Below are positions 22,085 through 32,687 of a stretch of 33,872 nucleotides of DNA, piece after piece. Every line of letters begins with the position of its first letter. The stretch's first letter is position 1. The notes beneath the pieces are model-generated. The model made no database searches, was not told where the DNA came from, and saw nothing but the letters and a program-made list of their open reading frames with translations. The stretch covers positions 1-33,872 of the forward strand of contig NZ_AUEZ01000083.1 in assembly GCF_000426245.1 (NCBI RefSeq). The letters are read 5' to 3'. A program made the translations under genes and the position numbers. Source of the DNA: Bradyrhizobium sp. Ai1a-2 (GTDB taxonomy: Bacteria; Pseudomonadota; Alphaproteobacteria; Rhizobiales; Xanthobacteraceae).

Positions 22085-24814
22085 TTAGCCGCCGTTGCCG
22101 TTCTCGCCATTGTCGCTTTCTTCGCCGATATGCTCGACCGAGACGACGTGCTCGTCGTCGGCGGTGTCGAATACGATGACGCCCTGGGTCGAGCGGCCGG
22201 CGATGCGGATGTCGCCAACGGGGCAACGGATCAGCTGGCCCTTGTCGGTCACCAGCATGATCTGGTCGGCCTCCTCGACCGGGAACGAGGCTACCAGCTT
22301 GCCGTTGCGGCTGTTGACGCTCATCGCGACGATGCCTTTGCCGCCGCGGCCGGTGGTGCGGTACTCGTAGGACGAGGTCCGCTTGCCGTAGCCGTTTTCG
22401 GACACCGTCAGCACCACCTGCTCCTGCGCCGACATCTCGACATAGCGCTCCTGGGAGAGCTGGATTGCACCCGTGGCCTCCTCGGCCTCGGTCTCCGCCG
22501 GCTCCTCGACGACCGCTTCGCCCGCGACCGCGCGGCGCATCTTCAAGTAGGCCGAGCGCTCGTCCGAGGTCGTGTCGACATGGCGCAGGATTGCGAGCGA
22601 GATCAGCTTGTCGCCTTCGGCGAGCGAAATGCCGCGCACGCCCATCGAGGTGCGGCCGGTGAAGACGCGCACATCCGTGACAGGGAAGCGGATGCACTGG
22701 CCGCCGGCGGCGCTCAGCAGCACGTCGTCATGCTCGGTGCAGATCTGCACGTCGACGATCGCCTCGCCCTCCTCCAGCTTCATGGCGATGATGCCGGAGC
22801 GGCGGACGTCGACGAAGTCGGACAGCTTGTTGCGGCGCACGTTGCCGCCGGTGGTGGCGAACATCACGTCGAGGTTGCGCCAGGAGGATTCGTCCTCCGG
22901 CAGCGGCATGATCGTGGTGATGCGCTCGCCCTGCTCCAGCGGCAGGATGTTGATCAGTGCCTTGCCGCGCGCGTTCGGCGCCGCCATCGGCAATCGCCAG
23001 ACCTTCTCCTTGTAGACCTGGCCGCGTGAGGAGAAGAACAGGACCGGCGTATGGGTGGAGGCCACGAACACGCGGCTGACGAAATCCTCGTCGCGCGTCT
23101 GCATGCCGGCCCGGCCCTTGCCGCCGCGGCGCTGGGCGCGATAGGTCGACAGCGGCACGCGCTTGACATAGCCGGCGTGCGACACCGTTACCACCATGTC
23201 CTCGCGCTGGATCAGATCCTCGTCCTCGACCTCGCCTTCCTGCTCGACGATGACCGTCCTGCGCGGGGTGGCGAACTCCGCCTTCACCTCGGCGAGCTCG
23301 GTCTTGACGATCGCCTGCACCCGGGCGCGCGAGCGCAGGATGTCGAGATAGTCGGAGATCTCGGCCGCGAGCTTGGTGAGTTCCGCGCCGATCTCGTCGC
23401 GGCCGAGCGCGGTCAGGCGCTGCAGCCGGAGGTCGAGGATTTCCCTCGCCTGCTCCAGTGAAAGGCGGATGGTGCCGTCCGGATTGATGCGGTGGCGCGG
23501 ATCGTCGATCAGCGTGATCATGTCCTCGACGTCCCGCGCCGGCCAATCGCGCGACATCAGGGTTTCGCGCGCGGTCGCCGGATTCGGCGAAGAGCGGATC
23601 ACGCGGATGACCTCGTCGATATTGGCAACCGCGATGGCGAGGCCCACCTGGAGGTGCGCGCGGTCGCGCGCCTTGCCGAGCAGGTATTTGGTTCGCCGGG
23701 TCACCACCTGTTCGCGGAAGGCGACGAAGATCGTCAGCAGATCTTTCAGGTTCATCTGCTGCGGGCGGCCGGAATCGAGCGCCAGGATATTGGCCGGGAA
23801 GTTGGTCTGCAGCGGCGTGAAGCGGTAGAGCTGATTGAGCACCACGTCCGGCATCGCATCGCGCTTCAGTTCGACCACGACACGGAAACCTTCGCGGTCG
23901 GATTCGTCGCGCAGATCGGCAATCCCCTCGATCTTCTTCTCGCGGATGAGCTCGCCAATCCGCTCGACCATGTTGGCCTTGTTAACCTGGTACGGGATTT
24001 CCGTGATGATGATCGCTTCGCGATCCTTTCGGAGCGTGTCGATCGTGACCTTGCCGCGCATCACGATCGAGCCGCGGCCGAGATGGTAGGATGCCCGGAT
24101 ACCCGCTCGACCGAGGATGATGCCGCCGGTGGGGAAATCCGGCCCCGGAATGATGTTGATGAGTTCGTCGATGGTGAGCGCCGGGTTGTCGATCAGCGCC
24201 ACGCAGGCGTCCACGACCTCGCCGAGATTGTGCGGCGGGATGTTGGTGGCCATGCCGACGGCGATGCCACCCGCGCCATTGACCAGCAGGTTCGGAAACC
24301 GCGTCGGCAGTACCGACGGCTCTTGCTCGGTGTTGTCGTAGTTGGCCTGGAAGTCGACCGTGTCCTTCTCGATGTCCGCAAGCACGGCCTCGGCCGCGCG
24401 CGTCAGGCGCGCTTCGGTGTATCGATAGGCGGCCGGCGGATCACCGTCGACCGAGCCGAAATTGCCCTGGCCGTCGATCAGCGGCACGCGCATGGAAAAA
24501 TCCTGCGCCATGCGCACCATGGCGTCGTAGATCGACTGGTCGCCGTGCGGGTGATACTTACCGATGACGTCGCCGACCACGCGCGCGGACTTGACGTACT
24601 TCTTGTCCGGCGTGTGCCCCTGGTCGTACATCGAATACAGGATGCGGCGGTGCACGGGCTTGAGCCCGTCACGCGCGTCCGGCAGCGCCCGCGCCACGAT
24701 CACGCTCATTGCGTAATCGAGGTAGGACTTCTTCATCTCGTCGAGGATGGAAACGGGACGAATGTCTGAGGGCTCCGGCGGCTCGCCGGGCGTGTCGTCT
24801 TCGGGGTCTGCCAA
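22085..24814 (-). CDS. gyrA: DNA gyrase subunit A
   Basis: A 909-residue GyrA, the DNA-breaking subunit of the A2B2 supercoiling enzyme. The breakage-reunion domain (about 18-520) starts DIRPVSILDEMKKSYLDYAM and holds the catalytic Tyr Y132 in AAYRYTEARL. The quinolone region reads HPHGDQSIYDAMVRMAQ, so the residue matching E. coli Ser83 is Gln93, while the Asp87 equivalent (D97) is kept. The C-terminal beta-propeller includes the GyrA-box-like QRRGGKGRAG and a second TGRGGKGI. The segment VVEEPAETEAEEATGA is an acidic insert. The start is TTG at 24814 with no obvious Shine-Dalgarno; no ATG precedes the conserved N-terminus. It stands as a single transcription unit. Confidence 0.96.
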   Translation of the reverse strand: MADPEDDTPGEPPEPSDIRPVSILDEMKKSYLDYAMSVIVARALPDARDGLKPVHRRILYSMYDQGHTPDKKYVKSARVVGDVIGKYHPHGDQSIYDAMVRMAQDFSMRVPLIDGQGNFGSVDGDPPAAYRYTEARLTRAAEAVLADIEKDTVDFQANYDNTEQEPSVLPTRFPNLLVNGAGGIAVGMATNIPPHNLGEVVDACVALIDNPALTIDELINIIPGPDFPTGGIILGRAGIRASYHLGRGSIVMRGKVTIDTLRKDREAIIITEIPYQVNKANMVERIGELIREKKIEGIADLRDESDREGFRVVVELKRDAMPDVVLNQLYRFTPLQTNFPANILALDSGRPQQMNLKDLLTIFVAFREQVVTRRTKYLLGKARDRAHLQVGLAIAVANIDEVIRVIRSSPNPATARETLMSRDWPARDVEDMITLIDDPRHRINPDGTIRLSLEQAREILDLRLQRLTALGRDEIGAELTKLAAEISDYLDILRSRARVQAIVKTELAEVKAEFATPRRTVIVEQEGEVEDEDLIQREDMVVTVSHAGYVKRVPLSTYRAQRRGGKGRAGMQTRDEDFVSRVFVASTHTPVLFFSSRGQVYKEKVWRLPMAAPNARGKALINILPLEQGERITTIMPLPEDESSWRNLDVMFATTGGNVRRNKLSDFVDVRRSGIIAMKLEEGEAIVDVQICTEHDDVLLSAAGGQCIRFPVTDVRVFTGRTSMGVRGISLAEGDKLISLAILRHVDTTSDERSAYLKMRRAVAGEAVVEEPAETEAEEATGAIQLSQERYVEMSAQEQVVLTVSENGYGKRTSSYEYRTTGRGGKGIVAMSVNSRNGKLVASFPVEEADQIMLVTDKGQLIRCPVGDIRIAGRSTQGVIVFDTADDEHVVSVEHIGEESDNGENGNGG

Positions 24815-25087
24815 AGGGGGAATCCGGATCGGTTCTACTGCAGAATCATATAGCGTATCGGGAGTCCGATAACCACCCCTGAACGATCGCGGCGACCGGT
24901 TTTTCCCTTCGTTTTTTCATAGACTTACGGGATTGGCGCACGTTTCGCGGGAACGCCGTTTGGACGCGCCGCGGGCAAGCGAAATGTCCGCCCGCCAATC
25001 CGGGCGCCCCGAGCTCAGCCGTCTTCGCGGTTAGCTCAATCTCCTCACAATTCACATTAACTTGGGCTACCGGAATCCCGGCTGCAT

Positions 25088-25117
25088 CGTATCAAGCGAT
25101 ATCAATCGCTTGATACG
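25088..25117. repeat. Perfect 13-bp inverted repeat
   Basis: CGTATCAAGCGAT-ATCA-ATCGCTTGATACG. No U-run follows on either strand. It could be an operator for gyrA, an mRNA end structure, or a repeat unit. Confidence 0.55.
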
Positions 25118-25165
25118 CACGTCCTATGGCAATCCAAGAGGATAAGTCTCTGCCCCGCACCTCAG

Positions 25166-25195
25166 TCGTGCGAGGAGATTTCCCTCCTCGCACGA
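25166..25195 (-). terminator. Perfect 12-bp hairpin after ssb, probable transcript end
   Basis: TCGTGCGAGGAG / CTCCTCGCACGA with a 6-base loop begins 26 bases beyond the ssb stop on the minus strand. There is no U-run, so it may be a stabilising 3' end rather than a true intrinsic terminator. Confidence 0.5.
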
Positions 25196-25220
25196 TGCGC
25201 TCCGGGAACCTGCCGCTCGA

Positions 25221-25715
25221 TCAGAACGGAATATCGTCGTCCATGTCGTTGTTCCGGGCGCCGGCCGGCACCGCCCGACGCGGCGCGGAACTCGAGGGGC
25301 CGCTGACCCCGAAATCGCCACCACCGCCACCCCCCATGTCGTCGGAGAAGTTGCCGCCACCGCCCTTGCCGTCCAGCATCGTGAGGGTGGAGTTGAAGCC
25401 CTGCAGCACCACCTCGGTCGAATATTTCTCGACCCCGCTCTGGTCGGTCCACTTCCGGGTCTGGAGCTGGCCCTCGACATACACCTTGGCGCCCTTCTTC
25501 AGATATTGCTCGGCGACCTTGGCGAGCCCCTCATTGAAGATGACGACGCGGTGCCACTCGGTCTTCTCCTTGCGCTCGCCGGTGGCCCGATCGCGCCAGG
25601 TCTCGGAGGTCGCAACGCTCAGATTGGCGATCGGGCGGCCGTCCTGGGTCCGCCGGATTTCCGGATCCTTGCCGAGATTACCCACCAGAATGACCTTGTT
25701 CACGCTTCCCGCCAT
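25221..25715 (-). CDS. ssb: Single-stranded DNA-binding protein
   Basis: A 164-residue SSB. The OB-fold domain (about 1-112) starts MAGSVNKVILVGNLGKDPEI, with GRPIANLSVATSETW, KTEWHRVVIFNEGLAKVAEQ and KVYVEGQLQTRKWTDQSG. A Gly-rich flexible linker follows. The conserved acidic tip DMDDDIPF at the C-terminus recruits repair and replication proteins. Start ATG at 25715. A LexA-type box lies 170 bases upstream at 25885-25899, suggesting SOS induction. It is divergent from the porin gene; uvrA, its usual divergent partner, lies beyond that gene. Confidence 0.96.
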   Translation of the reverse strand: MAGSVNKVILVGNLGKDPEIRRTQDGRPIANLSVATSETWRDRATGERKEKTEWHRVVIFNEGLAKVAEQYLKKGAKVYVEGQLQTRKWTDQSGVEKYSTEVVLQGFNSTLTMLDGKGGGGNFSDDMGGGGGGDFGVSGPSSSAPRRAVPAGARNNDMDDDIPF

Positions 25716-26161
25716 CGCCGCTCTCCACTCAATCACCGGGCCGGCCGGTCGTACGGCCGACACATTCAGTCTTCGCTAACCACATCTTACATTGCTGACG
25801 GACCCTATACACTCGCCGATGCCACCGGCGCAGCCATTCCGGCCAATCCCGCAATTATCCACATATAGCGCCTGCCGCGCCAGTGTTCCATCTTTGTTCT
25901 CCACAACTTGCCGTGATCATGGCGACATCGTGGCCAATTTTGGTGCAGCGGGGACGGAACCCGAAATCCGATCCCGGGTTCCCGAAAATGCCAAACAAAT
26001 CACTAACTTATGTTACGCGTACTTCGCCGTTAAGTGTTGCCTTTCGGCGACGGTATTTCCGGTTGAATCGGGTTATGCCTAAAACGACGGCGCGGCGCTC
26101 GCGTCTTTAATACCGTAACGCTTCGGGACCAATTGAAGCGAACAAAGGCTGGAGAGCTACG
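25716..26161. other. 446-base divergent intergenic region (ssb / porin)
   Basis: Contains the LexA-type box (25885-25899) and, on the right, the porin promoter and leader; GGAGAG lies 5 bases before the porin ATG. No gene is supported here. Confidence 0.5.
25885..25899 (-). promoter_or_regulatory. LexA box (alphaproteobacterial) upstream of ssb
   Basis: GTTC-CATCTTT-GTTC, an exact GTTC-N7-GTTC direct repeat. On the minus strand a possible promoter TGGAAC-N17-TATATG overlaps it, so LexA would cover the -35. LexA of Alphaproteobacteria is known to bind this motif. Confidence 0.65.
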
Positions 26162-26908
26162 ATGAAGAAGTTTTTGCTTGGAACGGTTGCCTTGGTTGCG
26201 CTGGCTGCGCCGGCCTCGGCTGCCGATCTTGCCGCGCGACCTTATACCAAGGCGCCGCCGGCGCCCATCGCCGTCCTTTATGACTGGAGCGGGTTCTATA
26301 TCGGTGGCAACGGCGGCTGGGGCACGAGCCACGCTTGCTGGGATGTCGTCGGCTTCGGTGACGGCTGCCACGACGCAGATGGCGGCACCGCTGGTGGTCA
26401 GATCGGTTATCGCTGGCAGACCGGCACCTGGGTGTTCGGCGTTGAAGGCCAGGGCAACTGGGCTGACTTCCGGGGCAGCAACGTCAGCCTGCTGACGGGC
26501 ATCGACACCAACGAGTCGAAGATCGACGCGTTCGGCCTGCTGACCGGCCAGATCGGCTATGCCGCCAACAACGTACTGTTCTACGTCAAGGGCGGTGCGG
26601 CTGTGACCTCAAATCGCTATCGCGTTCGTGACACCTTCACCGGTGTGCCGATCACCGACACCATCGATGACACCCGCTGGGGTGCCGTGGTTGGCGCCGG
26701 CGTCGAGTACGGCTTCGCGCCGAACTGGTCGGTCGGTGTCGAGTACGACCACATCTTCCTCGGCGACCGCTCCTACGATTTCATCAACAATGGCGTCGTT
26801 GGCGTGCCCGGCACGCTCTTCACCACGGAGAATGTCAGCCAGGACGTCGACATGGTCACCGTCCGCGTGAACTACAAGTGGGGTGGCCCGCTCATCCCGC
26901 GCTACTGA
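26162..26908 (+). CDS. Outer-membrane beta-barrel protein, Omp25/RopB-like
   Basis: A 248-residue protein. The signal peptide MKKFLLGTVALVALAAPASA (cleaved at about 20) is followed by ADLAARPYTKAPPAP, a mature start typical of rhizobial and Brucella Omp25/Omp31-type proteins. Alternating beta strands with many Gly and aromatic residues follow: WSGFYIGGNGGWGTSHACWD, GGTAGGQIGYRWQTGTWVFG and VGVEYDHIFLGDRSYDF. The C-terminal strand is VTVRVNYKWGG. Likely an eight-stranded barrel in the outer membrane. A Cys pair in an early loop (HACWD and DGCHD) may form a disulfide. GGAGAG precedes the ATG and a strong terminator follows, so it is a single unit, placed between ssb and uvrA. Confidence 0.88.
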   Translation: MKKFLLGTVALVALAAPASAADLAARPYTKAPPAPIAVLYDWSGFYIGGNGGWGTSHACWDVVGFGDGCHDADGGTAGGQIGYRWQTGTWVFGVEGQGNWADFRGSNVSLLTGIDTNESKIDAFGLLTGQIGYAANNVLFYVKGGAAVTSNRYRVRDTFTGVPITDTIDDTRWGAVVGAGVEYGFAPNWSVGVEYDHIFLGDRSYDFINNGVVGVPGTLFTTENVSQDVDMVTVRVNYKWGGPLIPRY

Positions 26909-26934
26909 TCGCGCGATCGGATATCGATCCTGAG

Positions 26935-26964
26935 AAAAGGCCGGCCTCGCGCCGGCCTTTTTGT
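26935..26964 (+). terminator. Rho-independent terminator of the porin gene
   Basis: A perfect stem AAAAGGCCGGC / GCCGGCCTTTT with a 5-base loop and T5 beyond, 27 bases after the porin stop. Confidence 0.9.
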
Positions 26965-27114
26965 TTGCGAGCCGTTTGTTCCGAGACGCTCGCCCGCGAA
27001 GCTCTGCTTGCGCGAGCCTTTTCTTGCTGCCATCTACTGCCAAAGCTCCGCGCGAGAAATGCGATCGGAAACAAATCGTTGATGATTCGTCCTGAGCACT
27101 GGAAATCATCACGC

Positions 27115-27129
27115 GTTCTTCCTATGTTC
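27115..27129 (+). promoter_or_regulatory. LexA box upstream of uvrA
   Basis: GTTC-TTCCTAT-GTTC, an exact GTTC-N7-GTTC, 89 bases before the uvrA ATG. TATGTT within it could be the -10 of a promoter TGGAAA-N17-TATGTT, so LexA would block it directly. Confidence 0.75.
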
Positions 27130-27217
27130 CAGCATCACCCCATCGGCGCCGTGGTACGGATTTCCGACGACGCGCGCCCGTAACGTGGCGCGCTTACCAG
27201 CGCCTGGAAATGCCGAT

Positions 27218-30193
<2,976 letters not shown>

Positions 30194-30504
30194 CGGGTTT
30201 CCCGGTCCACTTTCACTGTAGTGGAGCAAAGTGAACGCGGCCCGAGGGCCGCCGCAGTTGATTGTGGATGCCCAACGATCGACCAGGCGCGGCACATCCG
30301 CCATGAGTATGTCGGCGACGGAGAAGGACACGCCAGCCATTTGCGTCCTGCCAACACGGGAGGACCGAGTCACCGACACTGGTCGCCTTGCCACGTCGGT
30401 TTACGCGGCAGCGCCAAATTCGATGCGACCTTGATCTAACGCAAATGCCACGATGATTTTATCGCCTATTTTTCTTTGATGGTTCACCCCTGTGGATCAC
30501 CGCA
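30194..30504. other. 311-base gap between uvrA and hemerythrin gene
   Basis: It holds a GC hairpin GCGGCCC-GAG-GGCCGC near 30237 and the FNR/FixK-type box at 30431. A 43-codon frame (30303-30434, starting MSMSATEKDTPAICVLPTRE) has no known relative and no ribosome site; I would not call it a gene. The 30210-30235 part shows weak inverted similarity (CCACTTTCACT...AGTGG). Confidence 0.4.
30431..30472 (+). promoter_or_regulatory. FNR/FixK-type box and promoter of the hemerythrin gene
   Basis: TTGATCTAACGCAA (30431-30444) fits the Bradyrhizobium FixK2 pattern TTG(A/C)-N6-(T/G)CAA. TATTTT (30467-30472) is a likely -10, giving a start near 30478 and placing the box centre at about -41, the position of activator-dependent promoters of this class. 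Confidence 0.65.
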
Positions 30505-31068
30505 ATGATCATCGAGCTGTTAAGCCAAGAGCACCGCAACATTGAACGGCTGCTTGCCGTCCTTGAGCACGAACTGGATATTTTCGATCGCTCGGGCCGA
30601 CCGGACTACGAGGTCATCCGCGCTATCATCGCCTATTTCGAAGTCTATACTGAAATGTACCACCATGCTCAGGAAGACCGTGTCTTCGCCAGGCTGAGAA
30701 TTCGCGATCCCGCCGCTGCCGAGAAAATCGGCGATCTCGCGCATGAGCATCGGGAAGGCGCCAAGCGCTTGCATCGCGTCGCCAAAGCCGTCGATGGCGT
30801 ACTTGCCGATCGCGAGTTCCTTCGTGAAGACGTGGACCGGATCGTTCGCGATTTCCTGCAACATGAGCGGCGTCACATCAGGATGGAGGATCGTGATTTC
30901 TTCCCCGCCGCGCAGAAGGCATTGCAGCCTGACGATTGGACCGAAATCGCTTCAGCCCTGTCCCCTCACAAGGATCCGCTGTTCAGCGACGCCACGGAAG
31001 CCAGGTTCGATGCATTGCGGGTGCATATCTTGCAACTGGAGCAGGAGGCCGAAGCCGAGCGACGCTAG
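30505..31068 (+). CDS. Hemerythrin (HHE) domain protein
   Basis: A 187-residue helical protein with the HHE metal-binding pattern. Candidate ligands are H10 (SQEHRNIERLL), H53/H54 and E57 (MYHHAQED), H80/E81/H82 (LAHEHREG) and H120, H124, E128 (QHERRHIRMEDRDFF). Such domains bind a di-iron centre and are linked to oxygen, nitric oxide or iron handling, including repair of iron centres. A C-terminal amphipathic helix (FDALRVHILQLEQEAEAE) follows. The promoter carries an FNR/FixK-type box, so expression is probably raised under low oxygen. The ribosome site is weak. Exact role not known. Confidence 0.85.
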   Translation: MIIELLSQEHRNIERLLAVLEHELDIFDRSGRPDYEVIRAIIAYFEVYTEMYHHAQEDRVFARLRIRDPAAAEKIGDLAHEHREGAKRLHRVAKAVDGVLADREFLREDVDRIVRDFLQHERRHIRMEDRDFFPAAQKALQPDDWTEIASALSPHKDPLFSDATEARFDALRVHILQLEQEAEAERR

Positions 31069-31186
31069 TACAATTGTGGTTTGAGCGCGTGCGGCGAAGG
31101 CTCAATGCTGATCGCAACTTTGCGACTGCTTTTCAATTTGTGAATTTCGCAATTCTCTCGGCGCGTGCTATTCCTTCTCGCGCCCA

Positions 31187-31828
31187 ATGCCCTACTCCCT
31201 TGTCATCTTCGACCTCGACGGCACGCTTGCAGACAGCTTTCCCTGGTTCTTGCGCAATGTGAACGACGTCGCGGACCGGTTCAGCTTCCGCCGCGTCGCG
31301 GAAGAAGACGTCGAAGAGCTGCGGCATGCCGGCTCGCGCGAGATCATCGTGCGGCTTGAGGTGCCGGCGTGGAAGATACCTGTCATCGCCCGGCACATGC
31401 GGCGGCTGAAAGCGGAGCATCTTGCCGACATCCCGTTGTTTGCAGGCGCTGAGACCATGTTGCGCGCGCTCAAGGACGGCGGCCTGCAGCTCGCGCTCGT
31501 CACGTCGGACAGTGAGGCGAATGCGCGCCGGTTGCTAGGCGAGGCCGCAGCGCACTTCTCCTGGCTCGATTGTGGAGCATCGATCTTTGGCAAGGCCGCA
31601 AAATTCCGCCGCGTCGTCAAACGTGCCGATCTCGCGCCCTCGCAAGCGATCGCGATCGGCGACGAAACCCGCGACATCGAGGCCGCCCGCGCCGCCAGCA
31701 TCGCCTGCGGCGCCGTATCATGGGGCTACGCGGCGCCCGCCAGGCTGCGAGCACTCGGGCCTGACCTGATGTTCGAGCGGATGGAGGATATTACCGGCTT
31801 TCTGCTAGCATCGGAGACGATCCCGTAG
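31187..31828 (+). CDS. HAD-superfamily hydrolase, phosphoglycolate-phosphatase-like
   Basis: A 213-residue HAD phosphatase. Motif I is FDLDGTLADS (nucleophile D9 and acid D11), motif II is LVTSDS, the motif III Lys lies in IFGKAAKF, and motif IV is AIGDETRDIEAARAA. A helical type-1 cap lies between motifs I and II (NDVADRFSFRRVAEEDVEEL onward), as in Gph and PGMB phosphatases. The substrate cannot be told from sequence; phosphoglycolate or another small phosphate ester is likely. It has no operon partner, and its stop codon falls within the left arm of a repeat. Confidence 0.87.
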   Translation: MPYSLVIFDLDGTLADSFPWFLRNVNDVADRFSFRRVAEEDVEELRHAGSREIIVRLEVPAWKIPVIARHMRRLKAEHLADIPLFAGAETMLRALKDGGLQLALVTSDSEANARRLLGEAAAHFSWLDCGASIFGKAAKFRRVVKRADLAPSQAIAIGDETRDIEAARAASIACGAVSWGYAAPARLRALGPDLMFERMEDITGFLLASETIP

Positions 31829-31909
31829 GATGGGTAGAGCGAAGCGAAACCCATCGCCTTCCTAGCAAGCGGCAGGATGGTGGGTTTCGCTACGCTCTAC
31901 CTACCCTAC
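31825..31909. repeat. Interspersed inverted repeat (GTAGGATGGGTAGAGCGAAG type)
   Basis: The left arm (31825-31855) reads GTAGGATGGGTAGAGCGAAG then CGAAACCCATC. The right arm (about 31879-31909) is its imperfect reverse complement ending CTACCTACCCTAC. I recall this element as abundant in Bradyrhizobium genomes. It separates the convergent HAD and ATPase genes and may terminate both. Confidence 0.75.
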
Positions 31910-31916
31910 GCTTCCC

Positions 31917-32672
31917 TCACTCCTCGATCGCCGCCTGGACGAACCCATGGGGATCATCGCAGAACTCGCGCATGACCCTGTAGTGATCGGTGTCCTTCAC
32001 GTTCACCGGCTCCAATCCGTATTTCGACAGCCGCAGCAGCGTCGCATTTGGATAGGCCATCAGGATCGGCGAATGGGTGGCCATGATGATCTGGCATTGG
32101 CCGCTCTCGTCCATCCGGCGCATCAACTTCAGGAATTCGATCTGGCGCGCAGGCGACAGTGCGGATTCCGGCTCGTCGAAGATGAAGATACCCTGGCGCT
32201 GGCAGCGTTCTTCGAAGAAGTAGAGGAAGCCCTCTGCGTGAGAATAGGAGAGATAGTCGGGTGCCGATTGGCTGGTTTGATCCAGATACCTTGCGACCGA
32301 GAAAAACGTCTCGGCCCGGAAAAACCAGCCGTAGGTGACCTTGGGTAACCAACCGGCGCGCAGCGCAACTGAAAGGTCTTCGCCCGTTACTTCGATGGCC
32401 TCGGAATGATCGATCGCGCTGTATCCCTTGCCGCCGCCACCGCTGTCGAACCCGGCAAGCGCTGCAATGCCTTCGAGGATGGTCGATTTGCCGGTCCCGT
32501 TCTCGCCGGCGATGATGGTGATGGCTGACTCGAAACTCAGATCGAACTCGTCCCTGAAGATCGGAAGGCAGAATGGATAGGCTTCCCAATCCGGAACAAG
32601 GGAACGATCGAGCCAGATCCGCTTCAGATAAGGCGCAGGGAGGCTGGTCGTGCGATTTCGTCTTCGGCCCAT
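31917..32672 (-). CDS. COG3910-type predicted AAA ATPase, copy 2
   Basis: A 251-residue ABC-type ATPase of the uncharacterised COG3910 group. Walker A is GENGTGKS at 56-63, followed by TILEGIAALAGFD. The middle segment WFFRAETFFSVARYLD is typical of the group, and a Ser-rich SYSHAEGFLYFFEERC precedes Walker B FIFDEPESALSPARQIEFLK. MATHSPILMAYPNATLLRL forms the switch region and DHYRVMREFCDDP the C-terminus. It lacks a coiled coil or nuclease, so it is a stand-alone ATPase head. It lies 15 bases after a paralogue about three-quarters identical by eye. The two probably form one operon and may heterodimerise. Role unknown. Confidence 0.85.
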   Translation of the reverse strand: MGRRRNRTTSLPAPYLKRIWLDRSLVPDWEAYPFCLPIFRDEFDLSFESAITIIAGENGTGKSTILEGIAALAGFDSGGGGKGYSAIDHSEAIEVTGEDLSVALRAGWLPKVTYGWFFRAETFFSVARYLDQTSQSAPDYLSYSHAEGFLYFFEERCQRQGIFIFDEPESALSPARQIEFLKLMRRMDESGQCQIIMATHSPILMAYPNATLLRLSKYGLEPVNVKDTDHYRVMREFCDDPHGFVQAAIEE

Positions 32673-32687
32673 GTCCCCCGCCCCACT

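Larger units (their letters stand above)
24815..25220. other. 406-base gap between gyrA and ssb, no gene
   Basis: It holds two perfect hairpins (25088-25117 and 25166-25195) and presumably the gyrA promoter; TATATGAT on the minus strand near 24850 is a possible -10. I see no coding frame that I can support. Confidence 0.5.
26909..27217. other. 309-base gap between porin and uvrA
   Basis: Holds the porin terminator (26935-26964) and the uvrA control region with its LexA-type box (27115-27129). No gene is supported. Confidence 0.55.

Noticed and set aside
23492..24769. 425-codon plus-strand frame opposite gyrA
   Set aside because: Antisense of conserved GyrA catalytic sequence; no independent motif.
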